From Deltaproteobacteria bacterium (lineage in GTDB: Bacteria > Desulfobacterota > DSM-4660 > Desulfatiglandales > B25-G16), in contig JAGYMO010000102.1 of the NCBI GenBank assembly GCA_018400255.1, positions 1 through 24,861 of the forward strand: DNA of 24,861 nucleotides, written 5' to 3'. Position numbers and translations under genes: made by a program. Positions 5,997-13,377 of the stretch are shown in pieces. Numbering within the stretch: the first letter of the stretch is position 1; every line of letters begins with the position of its first letter. The notes below the pieces were generated by a model. That model worked only from the letters and a program-made list of their open reading frames with translations. It was not told the DNA's origin and did no database searches.

Positions 5997-6947
5997 ATGG
6001 CTTATTATTTAATAAAAAAATTTATAACACTACTTATCCTTTTATTTCTTGTCTCTATTACAGTATATTCGGTGCTGTTTCTCTTGCCTGGGGATCCTGC
6101 CCAGATCATTCTTGGAATAAATGCCACACCAGAGACCCTGGAAAATCTCCGTTCAGAGCTTGGTCTAAATAAGTCCTTTTGGCACCAGTACGCTGATTGG
6201 ATGATTAACCTTATTAGTGGAAGGGGTAACCGCTCAATTAACTATGATATGCCTGTATACGAATTGATTGTCTCGCGTTTGTCCGTTACAGGGCCTCTTG
6301 CGTTAATGGCTATACTATTTGCGGTTGCAATTTCTATACCCCTTGGAGTTTACGCAGCACGCCACCAGAACAAAAAGGGTGATTTGGGCGTAATGTTTTT
6401 TACCCAATTAGGTTTGGCTACCCCGGAGTTTTGGTTAGGGATTCTATTGATTTTGCTGTTTTCTGTCCATTGGGGTATTTTCTCGGCTGGGGGTTTTCCA
6501 GGCTGGTCAGTGGACTTTTGGGGTTCGGTAAAGTCCCTTTTATTGCCCTCCTTTGCACTTGGAGTAATTCGTGCGTCTATCCTGACAAGGCTTACAAGGT
6601 CCTCCATGCTTGACGTGCTATGTGAAGATTATGTAAGGACCGCAAGGGCGAAGGGGCTTAAAGAGCGGACGGTTATTTATGTTCACGCCCTACGAAATGC
6701 ATTGATTCCTGTGCTTACTATATTAGGCCTTCAGTTAGGCCAGCTCATGGCAGGGGCAATAATCATTGAAAATGTTTATTACTTGCCGGGATTGGGTAGA
6801 TTGGTTTTTCAGGCAATTGGGCAGAGAGATCTACCGGTAGTTCGGGAGGTAGTTTTATTTATGGCTGTAGCGGTTGTAGTTGTAAACTTCATTGTAGACC
6901 TTATCTATGCCTCCATCGATCCGCGTATGAGGCTGCAAAAGATGTGA
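5997..6947 (+). CDS. dppB: ABC importer permease, DppB type
   Basis: 316 residues from the chosen ATG. A reading frame open from 5928 would add 23 residues encoded by the hairpin and unlike the family, so it was not used. The N-terminus MAYYLIKKFITLLILLFLVS is the usual first membrane helix, followed by FLLPGDPA (28-35). About six membrane segments are visible. The ATPase-docking EAA loop lies around 210-240 (YVRTARAKG at 212-220, then RNALIPVL). The C-terminus GLGRLVFQAIGQRDLPVVREV is characteristic of DppB/OppB. SD complementarity (AAAGGA) is almost adjacent to the ATG, which together with the hairpin suggests lower expression than the binding protein. The symbol denotes family, and the substrate is not proven. 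Confidence 0.92.
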   Translation: MAYYLIKKFITLLILLFLVSITVYSVLFLLPGDPAQIILGINATPETLENLRSELGLNKSFWHQYADWMINLISGRGNRSINYDMPVYELIVSRLSVTGPLALMAILFAVAISIPLGVYAARHQNKKGDLGVMFFTQLGLATPEFWLGILLILLFSVHWGIFSAGGFPGWSVDFWGSVKSLLLPSFALGVIRASILTRLTRSSMLDVLCEDYVRTARAKGLKERTVIYVHALRNALIPVLTILGLQLGQLMAGAIIIENVYYLPGLGRLVFQAIGQRDLPVVREVVLFMAVAVVVVNFIVDLIYASIDPRMRLQKM

Positions 6948-6963
6948 TTTTTGTGGTATTGAG

Positions 6964-7788
6964 ATGAAACGTTTTTTTGGAAACCTGAACTTTACACTTG
7001 GTTTTATTCTGTCGCTGTTTATTGTAATGATGGCGTTGACAAGCCTTGTGTGGACGCCTTATGATGCAAATTCCATGGATGCCCTTCATCGCCTCGCGAG
7101 ACCTTCTCTAACCCATCCCCTTGGTACTGATCAGTATGGCAGGGATATACTCTCCAGGGTTATGGTTGGTGCAGTAAATTCGATTATTGTAGGTTTGGTA
7201 ACAGTCGGCATTGGCATAAGCCTTGGAGTTTTTCTGGGGCTAATATCCGCCTATTTCGGTAAGTTTGTGGATGAGGCAATTATGAGGCTTTCAGACCTTT
7301 TATTTGGTTTCCCTGCTGTTCTTAGTGCTATTCTGATTACCTCTATCCTTGGCCCATCAATAATAAATGCTATGCTGGCTATTGGAATTTTTTACATACC
7401 TGTGTTTGCGAGGCTTACAAGGGCGGTAGCAATGACCATTTGGGAGAGGGAATTTATTGAGGCCGCAAGGGCTTGCGGCGTAAATGAGATTTACATTACG
7501 TGGCGACACGTGCTTCCTAATATCCTTTCGCCTCTTCTTGTACAAGCCACAATTCAGTTCGCGGTGGCAATTTTGGCAGAGGCAGCTTTGAGCTATCTTG
7601 GGCTAGGTACTCAGCCACCTTTTGCCTCTTGGGGGAGGATGCTTAATGAGGCCCAGACATTTATGACCCTTGCGCCGTGGATGGCGGTCTTTCCCGGTGT
7701 GGCTATAGCATTGGCAGTGCTTGGCTTTAACCTATTAGGGGATGGTCTTCGCGACACCTTTGACCCAAAGATGGTTAGGAAGAGATAA
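6964..7788 (+). CDS. dppC: ABC importer permease, DppC type
   Basis: 274 residues, the second membrane subunit of the importer. After the first helix (about 11-30) comes the family signature HPLGTDQYGRDILSR (51-65). The EAA loop is at about 165-195 (IEAARACGVNEIYITWRHVLPN) and the C-terminal block contains EAALSYLGLGTQPP and GWG-like ASWGRML. The sequence ends DGLRDTFDPKM, as usual for DppC. It follows dppB after 16 bases. Only a weak ribosome site (TTGAG) precedes the ATG. Gene order and length are normal. Confidence 0.93.
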   Translation: MKRFFGNLNFTLGFILSLFIVMMALTSLVWTPYDANSMDALHRLARPSLTHPLGTDQYGRDILSRVMVGAVNSIIVGLVTVGIGISLGVFLGLISAYFGKFVDEAIMRLSDLLFGFPAVLSAILITSILGPSIINAMLAIGIFYIPVFARLTRAVAMTIWEREFIEAARACGVNEIYITWRHVLPNILSPLLVQATIQFAVAILAEAALSYLGLGTQPPFASWGRMLNEAQTFMTLAPWMAVFPGVAIALAVLGFNLLGDGLRDTFDPKMVRKR

Positions 7789-7834
7789 AATTAATTGATA
7801 TAGATACAATAGCGAGTAGCGAATGCAGGCATTT

Positions 7835-7852
7835 TTCCTTTTTGAAAAGGGG
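7835..7852 (+). promoter_or_regulatory. Small hairpin masking the ribosome site of the M20 gene
   Basis: CCTTT (7837-7841) pairs with AAAGG (7846-7850) around the loop TTGA, and two G-T pairs can extend it. The right arm is the ribosome site AAGGGGG of the following gene, so translation could be damped. The stem is weak, so the effect is uncertain. Confidence 0.35.
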
Positions 7853-7860
7853 GTAAGAAA

Positions 7861-9144
7861 ATGATACAGCCTGAAGTAATTCAAAGGGTATTGAGGGAAG
7901 TAGATCCTGATGAATTGATTAGCCTTACGAGAGATTTGGTAAGGATTAACTCAGTATGGGATCCAGCAAAAGGCACAAGTGAACAGCTTGCCTCGGAGCT
8001 TGCCGGCAATTGGGCCGAGGCTTATGGATTTGAGGTTGAAATGGATCAAGTGGCCTCAGGCAGGCCTAATACTATAATTACCTGGGATATTGATTCAGGG
8101 GGACGCCATCTTATGTTTGAGGGTCATACAGATGTTGTCACGCCAGGTGATATTTCTGCTTGGCATTATGATCCCTTTGGGGCTGAGATTGTAGGAAAAA
8201 GAATGTATGGAAGAGGGACAAACGACACAAAGGGTAATCTTGCTGCCATGCTCGTGGCTATGAAATCGCTAAGACAATCGGGGGCGGAATTAACCGGCAA
8301 GATTATCGGAGGGGTTTTATGTGATGAGGAGGATCAAATGATTGGAGTCCAGGATTTTATTAGGCGCGGGCACGCGGATTCAATTACCGGTGCGATAATA
8401 TGTGAACCTCAGGACGGTTTGATCTGTATTTCTCAAAAAGGAGCCTTACGAGCAAAATTTGTTGTTACAGGAAGGATGAGTCATGGTGCGATGCCGTTAT
8501 CAGGTCTTAATACAGCTCCGGCTGTAGCAAGATTAATAGATGGGCTTCACAAAATGGAGCTGAATGCAATCAGGGAGGTTGGATATGATGAATTTCTTGG
8601 GTGGCCCAGCTTCACCCCAACAGCAATAATGGCCCCTGTCGTCGGCCCCCCTCAATTAAATGTAATTCCGTCAATGGCCGAGCTGTTGGTGGACATTCGA
8701 ACTGTTTCTGGGCAGGTGCATGGAGATATTCGCAGAAGTCTCATTGAGCTGGCTAAAGACGTAGAAGAAAATACACGTAAGTATTACAAGGAATATGATG
8801 ATATTATTACATTGGATAGAGCGCGTGATATAGGGGTTAACGTAGAATTTCTGGCTGACAGGCCTTGCACTTTTACAGATAAGATGGATCCCCTCGTTAT
8901 TGCAGCTGACTGGGCAACAAGGCAGGTATCTCAGAGAGGGGCAGTTTATGCTGGTGTACCGGGGGCTACTGATGGCACCTTTCTCTGGTCTCTCAAGGAC
9001 ATTCCTATTGTTACAATGGGAGCTGGTGATCGCCAGGTCGCTCATCAGGTGGATGAGTGGGTTGATTTAGATCAGCTCATTGAAACGGCTAAAATATATG
9101 CACTAATAGCCTTACACTACCTTTATCCGAGGGATAGTTCGTAA
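7861..9144 (+). CDS. M20-family zinc peptidase/deacylase (ArgE/DapE/CPG2 group)
   Basis: 427 residues, within the usual range. The two-zinc active site is complete: H89 and D91 in FEGHTDVV, bridging D122 in GRGTNDTKGN, general base E156 and ligand E157 in CDEED, E182 in CEPQDG, and H395 in AHQVDEW. H208 (MSHGA) is the conserved lid-domain histidine. The lid/dimerisation domain spans about 185-300. No signal peptide is seen, so it is cytoplasmic. It sits inside the importer operon, 72 bases after dppC, and its stop overlaps the next ATG by one base (TAATG). It therefore probably processes what the importer brings in. Family members cut dipeptides, N-acyl amino acids or carbamoyl compounds, and the substrate here is not known. 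Confidence 0.92.
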   Translation: MIQPEVIQRVLREVDPDELISLTRDLVRINSVWDPAKGTSEQLASELAGNWAEAYGFEVEMDQVASGRPNTIITWDIDSGGRHLMFEGHTDVVTPGDISAWHYDPFGAEIVGKRMYGRGTNDTKGNLAAMLVAMKSLRQSGAELTGKIIGGVLCDEEDQMIGVQDFIRRGHADSITGAIICEPQDGLICISQKGALRAKFVVTGRMSHGAMPLSGLNTAPAVARLIDGLHKMELNAIREVGYDEFLGWPSFTPTAIMAPVVGPPQLNVIPSMAELLVDIRTVSGQVHGDIRRSLIELAKDVEENTRKYYKEYDDIITLDRARDIGVNVEFLADRPCTFTDKMDPLVIAADWATRQVSQRGAVYAGVPGATDGTFLWSLKDIPIVTMGAGDRQVAHQVDEWVDLDQLIETAKIYALIALHYLYPRDSS

Positions 9145-10148
9145 TGAATCATCTTTTGGAAGTAGACAATCTGCATGTACAGTTTGACACTCCGCAGGGA
9201 CCAGCTAGTGCAGTAGATGGAGCTAGTTTCCATATATCCCATGGAGAAACCCTTGGTCTTGTCGGGGAATCAGGATGTGGCAAGACTGTTACCTCCCTAA
9301 GCATTTTAGGCTTGATTCCCTCTCCCCCAGGCTATATTAAGGCAGATAGGATTCTTTTTAAAGGGAGAAATCTCCTTAATCTTAGCAGTGAGGATGTCAG
9401 GAAGATAAGGGGAAGGGAAATAGCAATGATTTTTCAGGAACCGATGACCTCTCTTAACCCTGTTCTTCCTATAGGACGCCAGGTAGCAGAGCCTTTGATT
9501 GCTCACAAGGGGATATCAAAGGCAAAAGCTTTTAAGGAGGCCATTAAATGGCTGGATTATGTCAAGATACCGGAGGCTAGGAAACGCCTGTATGACTATC
9601 CCCATCAGCTATCAGGGGGCATGCGGCAACGCATAATGATAGCAATGGCAATGGTATGCCACCCTCAGCTTCTAATTGCCGATGAACCGACAACTGCACT
9701 GGATGTAACTATACAGGCTCAAATACTCTCGCTTATAGCAGGGCTTAAGGAAGAACTCAATATGTCTGTTTTGCTTATTACCCACGATCTAGGTGTTGTG
9801 GCCCAGATGGCAGACCGTGTGCTGGTTATGTATGCTGGTGAAATAGTAGAGGAGGCAGACGTTATGAGCCTTTATGATAGGCCATTTCATCCTTATACTG
9901 AGGGGCTTCTTCGGTCAATGCCTATCCTTGACAAGCAAATCGGGGATAAACTCCATCGATTAACGGAGATATCTGGAATTGCGCCTTGCACTACAGGATT
10001 AACACAGGGCTGCAAATTCGCAGATCGATGTCCTTTTGCCTTCCCATTATGCAGTGAGAAACGCCCTGAGCTTTTAGAAGTTAAAGATGGCCAGCGTGCT
10101 AGATGCTGGCTCAGGGATTATCCGGAAAAGAGAAGACATCATGATTGA
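9144..10148 (+). CDS. dppD: ABC importer ATPase, DppD/OppD type
   Basis: 334 residues. Walker A is GESGCGKT (41-48), the Q-loop is Q98 (FQEPMTSLNP), the signature is LSGGM (156-160), Walker B is LLIADEP with D180-E181, and the switch histidine is H214. The C-terminal oligopeptide-transporter extension carries four cysteines, C290, C296, C303 and C321, in the spacing reported to hold a [4Fe-4S] cluster in Opp/Dpp ATPases. The ATG shares its A with the M20 stop (TAATG), which indicates translational coupling. It pairs with the DppF protein encoded next to power import. Confidence 0.94.
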   Translation: MNHLLEVDNLHVQFDTPQGPASAVDGASFHISHGETLGLVGESGCGKTVTSLSILGLIPSPPGYIKADRILFKGRNLLNLSSEDVRKIRGREIAMIFQEPMTSLNPVLPIGRQVAEPLIAHKGISKAKAFKEAIKWLDYVKIPEARKRLYDYPHQLSGGMRQRIMIAMAMVCHPQLLIADEPTTALDVTIQAQILSLIAGLKEELNMSVLLITHDLGVVAQMADRVLVMYAGEIVEEADVMSLYDRPFHPYTEGLLRSMPILDKQIGDKLHRLTEISGIAPCTTGLTQGCKFADRCPFAFPLCSEKRPELLEVKDGQRARCWLRDYPEKRRHHD

Positions 10149-11133
10149 AACACCCCTGATTGAGGTTCATGACCTTGTTAAGTATTTTCCTCTTGGAGGG
10201 AGTTTATTGAAAAAACCGCATTCATGGGTAAAGGCCGTAAATGGCGTTTCTTTCAAGGTAGAAAAGGGTGAAACTTTTGGTGTAGTTGGGGAATCTGGAT
10301 GTGGAAAAACAACACTTGGGAGATTAATACTTGGGTTGATAAGCCCCTCTAGCGGACGGATAGAGTTTGATGGCAAAGACTTTTCAACCTTAAATAATAC
10401 TGAGATGCGTTCAGTCCGTAGAAGAATGCAGATAATATTCCAAGACCCTTACTCAAGCTTAGACCCGCGCATGAAGGTTTTTTCAATTATTACAGAACCT
10501 ATGCGTTCTATAAAAGATTTGTCAAGAAATAGCAGGCGTGAACTTGCCGCTGATCTATTAAAGAGGGTGGGACTGAGGCCAGAGGATTTAGATAAATACC
10601 CTCATGAGTTTTCTGGCGGCCAACGCCAGAGGATAGGTATTGCGCGATCTATTTGTATGCGGCCCGAATTAATAGTTGCAGATGAACCGGTGAGTTCCCT
10701 GGATGTGTCAATACAAGCACAGGTAATTAATCTAATGGCAAAGCTCAGGGAAGATTATAACCTTTCCTATATATTTATATCCCATGACCTTCGTGTAGTT
10801 AATTATTTATGCAACAAGATTGCAGTTATGTATTTAGGGGCTATAGTTGAGTTGGCACCAAAGCATTGCTTTACAACAATAGCAAGACATCCATACACTA
10901 GAGCCCTTTTAGAGTCAGTACCGCAGCCTAATCCGCACCAAAGAGGCAAGCTGTCTCCGATGGAGGGAGATGTATCCAGTCCAATAAACCTTCCGTCAGG
11001 ATGCACGTTTCACACAAGGTGCCACTATGCCACTGATAAGTGCAGAAAGATAGCCCCACCACTGCTTCAGGTAGAGCCAGGTCATTATGTGGCATGCTGG
11101 CTTAACCAGGGAAGGGGCTTTGAAGATTATTAG
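10141..11133 (+). CDS. dppF: ABC importer ATPase, DppF/OppF type
   Basis: 330 residues from the ATG at 10141, which overlaps the end of dppD by 8 bases. An upstream in-frame ATG (10087) would lie deep inside dppD and was not used. Walker A is GESGCGKT (50-57), the Q-loop is FQDPYSSLDPR (100-110), the signature is FSGGQ (157-161), Walker B is D181-E182 and the switch histidine is H215. The C-terminal extension has cysteines C288, C294, C301 and C319, the same pattern as its partner, so both ATPases may carry an iron-sulfur cluster. It is the last gene of the importer operon. No clear terminator hairpin follows. Confidence 0.93.
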   Translation: MIETPLIEVHDLVKYFPLGGSLLKKPHSWVKAVNGVSFKVEKGETFGVVGESGCGKTTLGRLILGLISPSSGRIEFDGKDFSTLNNTEMRSVRRRMQIIFQDPYSSLDPRMKVFSIITEPMRSIKDLSRNSRRELAADLLKRVGLRPEDLDKYPHEFSGGQRQRIGIARSICMRPELIVADEPVSSLDVSIQAQVINLMAKLREDYNLSYIFISHDLRVVNYLCNKIAVMYLGAIVELAPKHCFTTIARHPYTRALLESVPQPNPHQRGKLSPMEGDVSSPINLPSGCTFHTRCHYATDKCRKIAPPLLQVEPGHYVACWLNQGRGFEDY

Positions 11134-11310
11134 GCAAGCAAAATTAGAAACTCAAACAACAGCCTATCAAATATATGAGTCGGTTAGTCTATCTCATCAA
11201 CCGTATTAAATAAGGCCCCCAGCATCTTCTGTAACCAAAAATTTTGATATTATCCAGACCCTACATACATAAACCGCGTCATAAAATTCCCTGAGTTTCC
11301 CTTACCCCGA

Positions 11311-11435
11311 CCGCAGAAAGCCACGGCTTTAGCCGTGGATGAATGCGGCTTATAGTCAGGATGTCGCACCACTAAGCCCCGCCGTTCGCGATGCGAATCG
11401 GCGAAACCAAGTGGTGCCAAGGCTTTGCCCGTGGG
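11311..11435. ncRNA. Structured OMEGA-like element (IS200/IS605 or IscB/HEARO type), no nuclease gene
   Basis: Nested stems cover most of this stretch. First, CCGCA (11311-11315) pairs with TGCGG (11344-11348) around the hairpin CCACGGCTTTAGCCGTGG (11321-11338). Second, GCACCACT (11366-11373) pairs with AGTGGTGC (11410-11417) around a second stem, CGCCGTTCGC with GCGAA-t-CGGCG (11380-11403, one bulged T). Third, an imperfect hairpin, CCAAGGCTTTGCCCGTGG (11418-11435), looks like a worn copy of the first. Hairpins of the form CCACGGCTTTAGCCGTGG are common at ends of IS200/IS605 elements and in their guide-RNA scaffolds. No TnpA, TnpB or IscB frame is present. The sense strand is undecided: a TnpB-type RNA would read on the minus strand, an IscB/HEARO-type RNA on the plus strand. 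The family assignment is from recollection of such sequences. Confidence 0.5.
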
Positions 11436-11624
11436 ACTCCACATAAATAAGTCATAAAAATGTACACATTTCACCTTTAGCTTTAGGTTTTAAAAAACCC
11501 TGCCTACAAGCTGCATTGGGAGATAGTGAATATGATACCCAGTTTAGAAATTGCCTGAGGTAAAAACCGCATATATTTGTTTCTATGAATGCTCTGATTT
11601 TTTTCATTAATTAAAATTTTTTTC

Positions 11625-11650
11625 TTGACAAACACGATCTTTTTTATAAC
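11625..11650 (+). promoter_or_regulatory. Predicted dcw operon promoter
   Basis: A perfect TTGACA (11625-11630) is followed after only 14 bases by TATAAC (11645-11650). The spacing is shorter than the usual 16-18, so either the promoter is weak or a slightly shifted -35 is used. The start point would fall near 11657, inside the MraZ-type repeats. Confidence 0.45.
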
Positions 11651-11680
11651 AGTGGTACAAAGTGGAAAAAAGTGGGAAAA
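11651..11680 (+). promoter_or_regulatory. MraZ-type operator: three GTGG repeats with 10-base period
   Basis: AGTGG occurs at 11651, 11661 and 11671, each in a 10-base unit. MraZ proteins bind such direct GTGG/TGGG repeats in front of their own gene (known for the family). The third repeat contains the predicted GTG start codon of mraZ (11672), so operator and translation start overlap. Confidence 0.75.
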
Positions 11681-12142
11681 ATTTTGGATAATTCTATAAA
11701 TAATCTTTTTGAAGGCCGGTCACGGCATACCCTTGATGAAAAAGGGAGATTGGCGATCCCTATGCGTTTTAAGGAGGCCCTAAAGAGCAAGGGGGATTCA
11801 TCTCTTGTAGTAACCAATTCCAATGGTTATTTAGTAGGCTTTACAAGGACTGATTGGCAAAAGATAAAGGAAAAGGCCGTTAATTTTTCCCTGTTTGATT
11901 CATCTGCCAATGTATTGATTCGGTATTTTATATCAGGTGCTAAAGAATGCCCCTTAAAGCAGGGCAGGATTTTAATACCGCCAGATCTCAGAGAGCTTGG
12001 TGAATTGAAGAAAGAGGTGGTTCTGGTCGGGCATTTAAACAGCTTTGAGATTTGGGATAAGGATAAATGGGACAATGAGTTCGAGAGGGTAAAGAAATCC
12101 TTTGCAAAGGCTCAGCAATCCTTTTCAGAACTTGGAATCTAA
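11672..12142 (+). CDS. mraZ: MraZ, dcw operon transcriptional regulator
   Basis: 156 residues from GTG 11672, with two AbrB-like MraZ domains. The first has the DxxxR motif D22EKGR26 in HTLDEKGRLAIPMRF. The second has ECPLKQGRILIPPDLREL, where the motif's Asp is missing: L95 stands four residues before R99. MraZ binds GTGG repeats upstream of its gene and controls the dcw operon. The start is uncertain. GTG 11672 lies inside the operator and gives a 5' leader of only about 15 bases. TTG at 11684 is an alternative. Either adds residues before the usual N-terminus (family proteins begin close to F13-E14-G15). The sequence is followed after 11 bases by rsmH. Confidence 0.93.
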   Translation: MGKILDNSINNLFEGRSRHTLDEKGRLAIPMRFKEALKSKGDSSLVVTNSNGYLVGFTRTDWQKIKEKAVNFSLFDSSANVLIRYFISGAKECPLKQGRILIPPDLRELGELKKEVVLVGHLNSFEIWDKDKWDNEFERVKKSFAKAQQSFSELGI

Positions 12143-12153
12143 AGGAGAATAAG

Positions 12154-13089
12154 GTGGATTATTCCCATCAGCCTGTAATGGTTGATGAGGTTATCGAATA
12201 CTTGATTACTGATACAAAAGGTCTTTATGTTGATGGAACGGCTGGCACCGCAGGACATAGCATTGAGATCTGCAGAAAACTTGAACCTTTCGGAAGACTG
12301 ATTTGTTTAGATGTTGACAATGAGGCTGTAAGGATTACCAGTGAAAGGTTATCTCAATTCAAAGATTTGGTTGCGATAGTAAAGGGGAGTTATGTTGAGC
12401 TAAAAGATATTCTTGGAAAATTAGGCATTGGTAAGGTGCATGGCATACTTTTAGACCTTGGCATGTCTTCCCATCAGCTTGAGTTATCCGGAAGGGGGTT
12501 TAGTTTTCTTAGAGATGAACCCTTGGATATGAGAATGGATGAAGACACAGAATTAAATGCCGAAGAGTTGGTTAACACTCTGACAAGAGAAAAATTGGAG
12601 GAGGTTATATGGAATTATGGTCAGGAGAGGTGGGCTAAAGTCATATCCAGGGCGATATTGAAGGAGAGGCAAAAATGCCCAATACGTTCAAGTAAACAAT
12701 TATCAAGACTTATAGAGGGTGCTATCCCTGATAAACATCATCCTCGTAGAATACATCCGGCAACCAAAACTTTTCAGGCCCTCAGAATTGCGGTTAATAG
12801 AGAGCTGAACAATATACGTGATTTTTTAAAGACTGCCCCTCAACTCCTTGAAAAAAAAGGGCGGTTAGTCGTTATATCGTACCATTCATTAGAAGATAGG
12901 ATGATTAAGCATACATTCCGCCACTGGAGTAGTAGCAATAGTTACCCTCGTAAGCTTCCAGTTAGTGATACGGGTAAACATTCATCTATGAGGATAGTAA
13001 CAAAGAAGGGGATTAAGCCTAGTGAAAATGAGGTTTATCTTAATCCACGATCAAGAAGCGCTATTTTACGTGTGGCAGAGAGGTGTTAA
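12154..13089 (+). CDS. rsmH: 16S rRNA (cytosine-1402-N4)-methyltransferase RsmH (MraW)
   Basis: 311 residues. It uses S-adenosylmethionine to methylate N4 of C1402 in 16S rRNA. Motifs are the N-terminal HQPVM (5-9), the SAM loop VDGTAGTAGHS (26-36, where many relatives have GTxGxGGHS), acidic D53, DLGMSSHQL (101-109), RGFSF (114-118) and PLDMRMD (123-129). Near the C-terminus are FQALRIAVNRELN and SRSAILRVAE. The start is GTG with AAAGGAG six bases upstream, 11 bases after mraZ. The length is normal and the position after mraZ is the standard one. Confidence 0.97.
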   Translation: MDYSHQPVMVDEVIEYLITDTKGLYVDGTAGTAGHSIEICRKLEPFGRLICLDVDNEAVRITSERLSQFKDLVAIVKGSYVELKDILGKLGIGKVHGILLDLGMSSHQLELSGRGFSFLRDEPLDMRMDEDTELNAEELVNTLTREKLEEVIWNYGQERWAKVISRAILKERQKCPIRSSKQLSRLIEGAIPDKHHPRRIHPATKTFQALRIAVNRELNNIRDFLKTAPQLLEKKGRLVVISYHSLEDRMIKHTFRHWSSSNSYPRKLPVSDTGKHSSMRIVTKKGIKPSENEVYLNPRSRSAILRVAERC

Positions 13090-13377
13090 TTGAAAAGAAG
13101 AAAATATCGGCCCATAAGATTATCGTATCTTTTTGTAATGATATCGTTTCTTTTCTTAACGGTAGGTGTATTTAATGTGTGGGTAAATTCTGAAAGAATC
13201 CAGGCAGGATATGCATTAAGTGGGTTAAAAAATAAGTTTGCAGAAATTGAGGGGACCAATCGGAGATTAAAATTGGAGATTGCATTCTTAAAATCTCCGG
13301 AATATTTGGAAGGCGAAGCATTGTTAGAATTGGGGTTAAGGCAGCCTTTGCCTAATCAAGTGGTTTTTTTGCCATGA
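13090..13377 (+). CDS. ftsL: Cell division protein FtsL
   Basis: 95-residue bitopic membrane protein. It has a basic cytoplasmic tail (KRRKYRPIR), one membrane helix at about 11-30, and a periplasmic part with heptad-like leucines (about 38-75) for the FtsL-FtsB coiled coil. The assignment rests on size, topology and position between rsmH and ftsI, since FtsL sequences are poorly conserved. The start is TTG immediately after the rsmH stop (TAATTG), with GAGGTG upstream. It overlaps ftsI by four bases (ATGA). Confidence 0.85.
   Translation: MKRRKYRPIRLSYLFVMISFLFLTVGVFNVWVNSERIQAGYALSGLKNKFAEIEGTNRRLKLEIAFLKSPEYLEGEALLELGLRQPLPNQVVFLP

Larger units (their letters stand above)
11134..11671. 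other. Long intergenic region between the importer and the dcw cluster
   Basis: This stretch of 538 bases has no credible protein gene. It holds a structured OMEGA-like element (11311-11435), then AT-rich DNA with a GGTTTT/AAAACC palindrome (11486-11499), and finally the promoter and MraZ-type repeats of the dcw operon (11625-11680). In 11134-11310 nothing else is recognised. Confidence 0.7.

Noticed and set aside
11175..11203. Interleaved short complements ATGAG/CTCAT and CGGTT/AACCG suggesting a pseudoknot
   Set aside because: The stems are only five base pairs and the connecting loops are one base, which is too short to cross a stem. It is probably chance.
11250..11474. 74-codon open frame on the minus strand
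   Set aside because: It runs through the nested stems of the OMEGA-like element. Its residues are explained by the structured RNA sequence, and it has no recognised domain.
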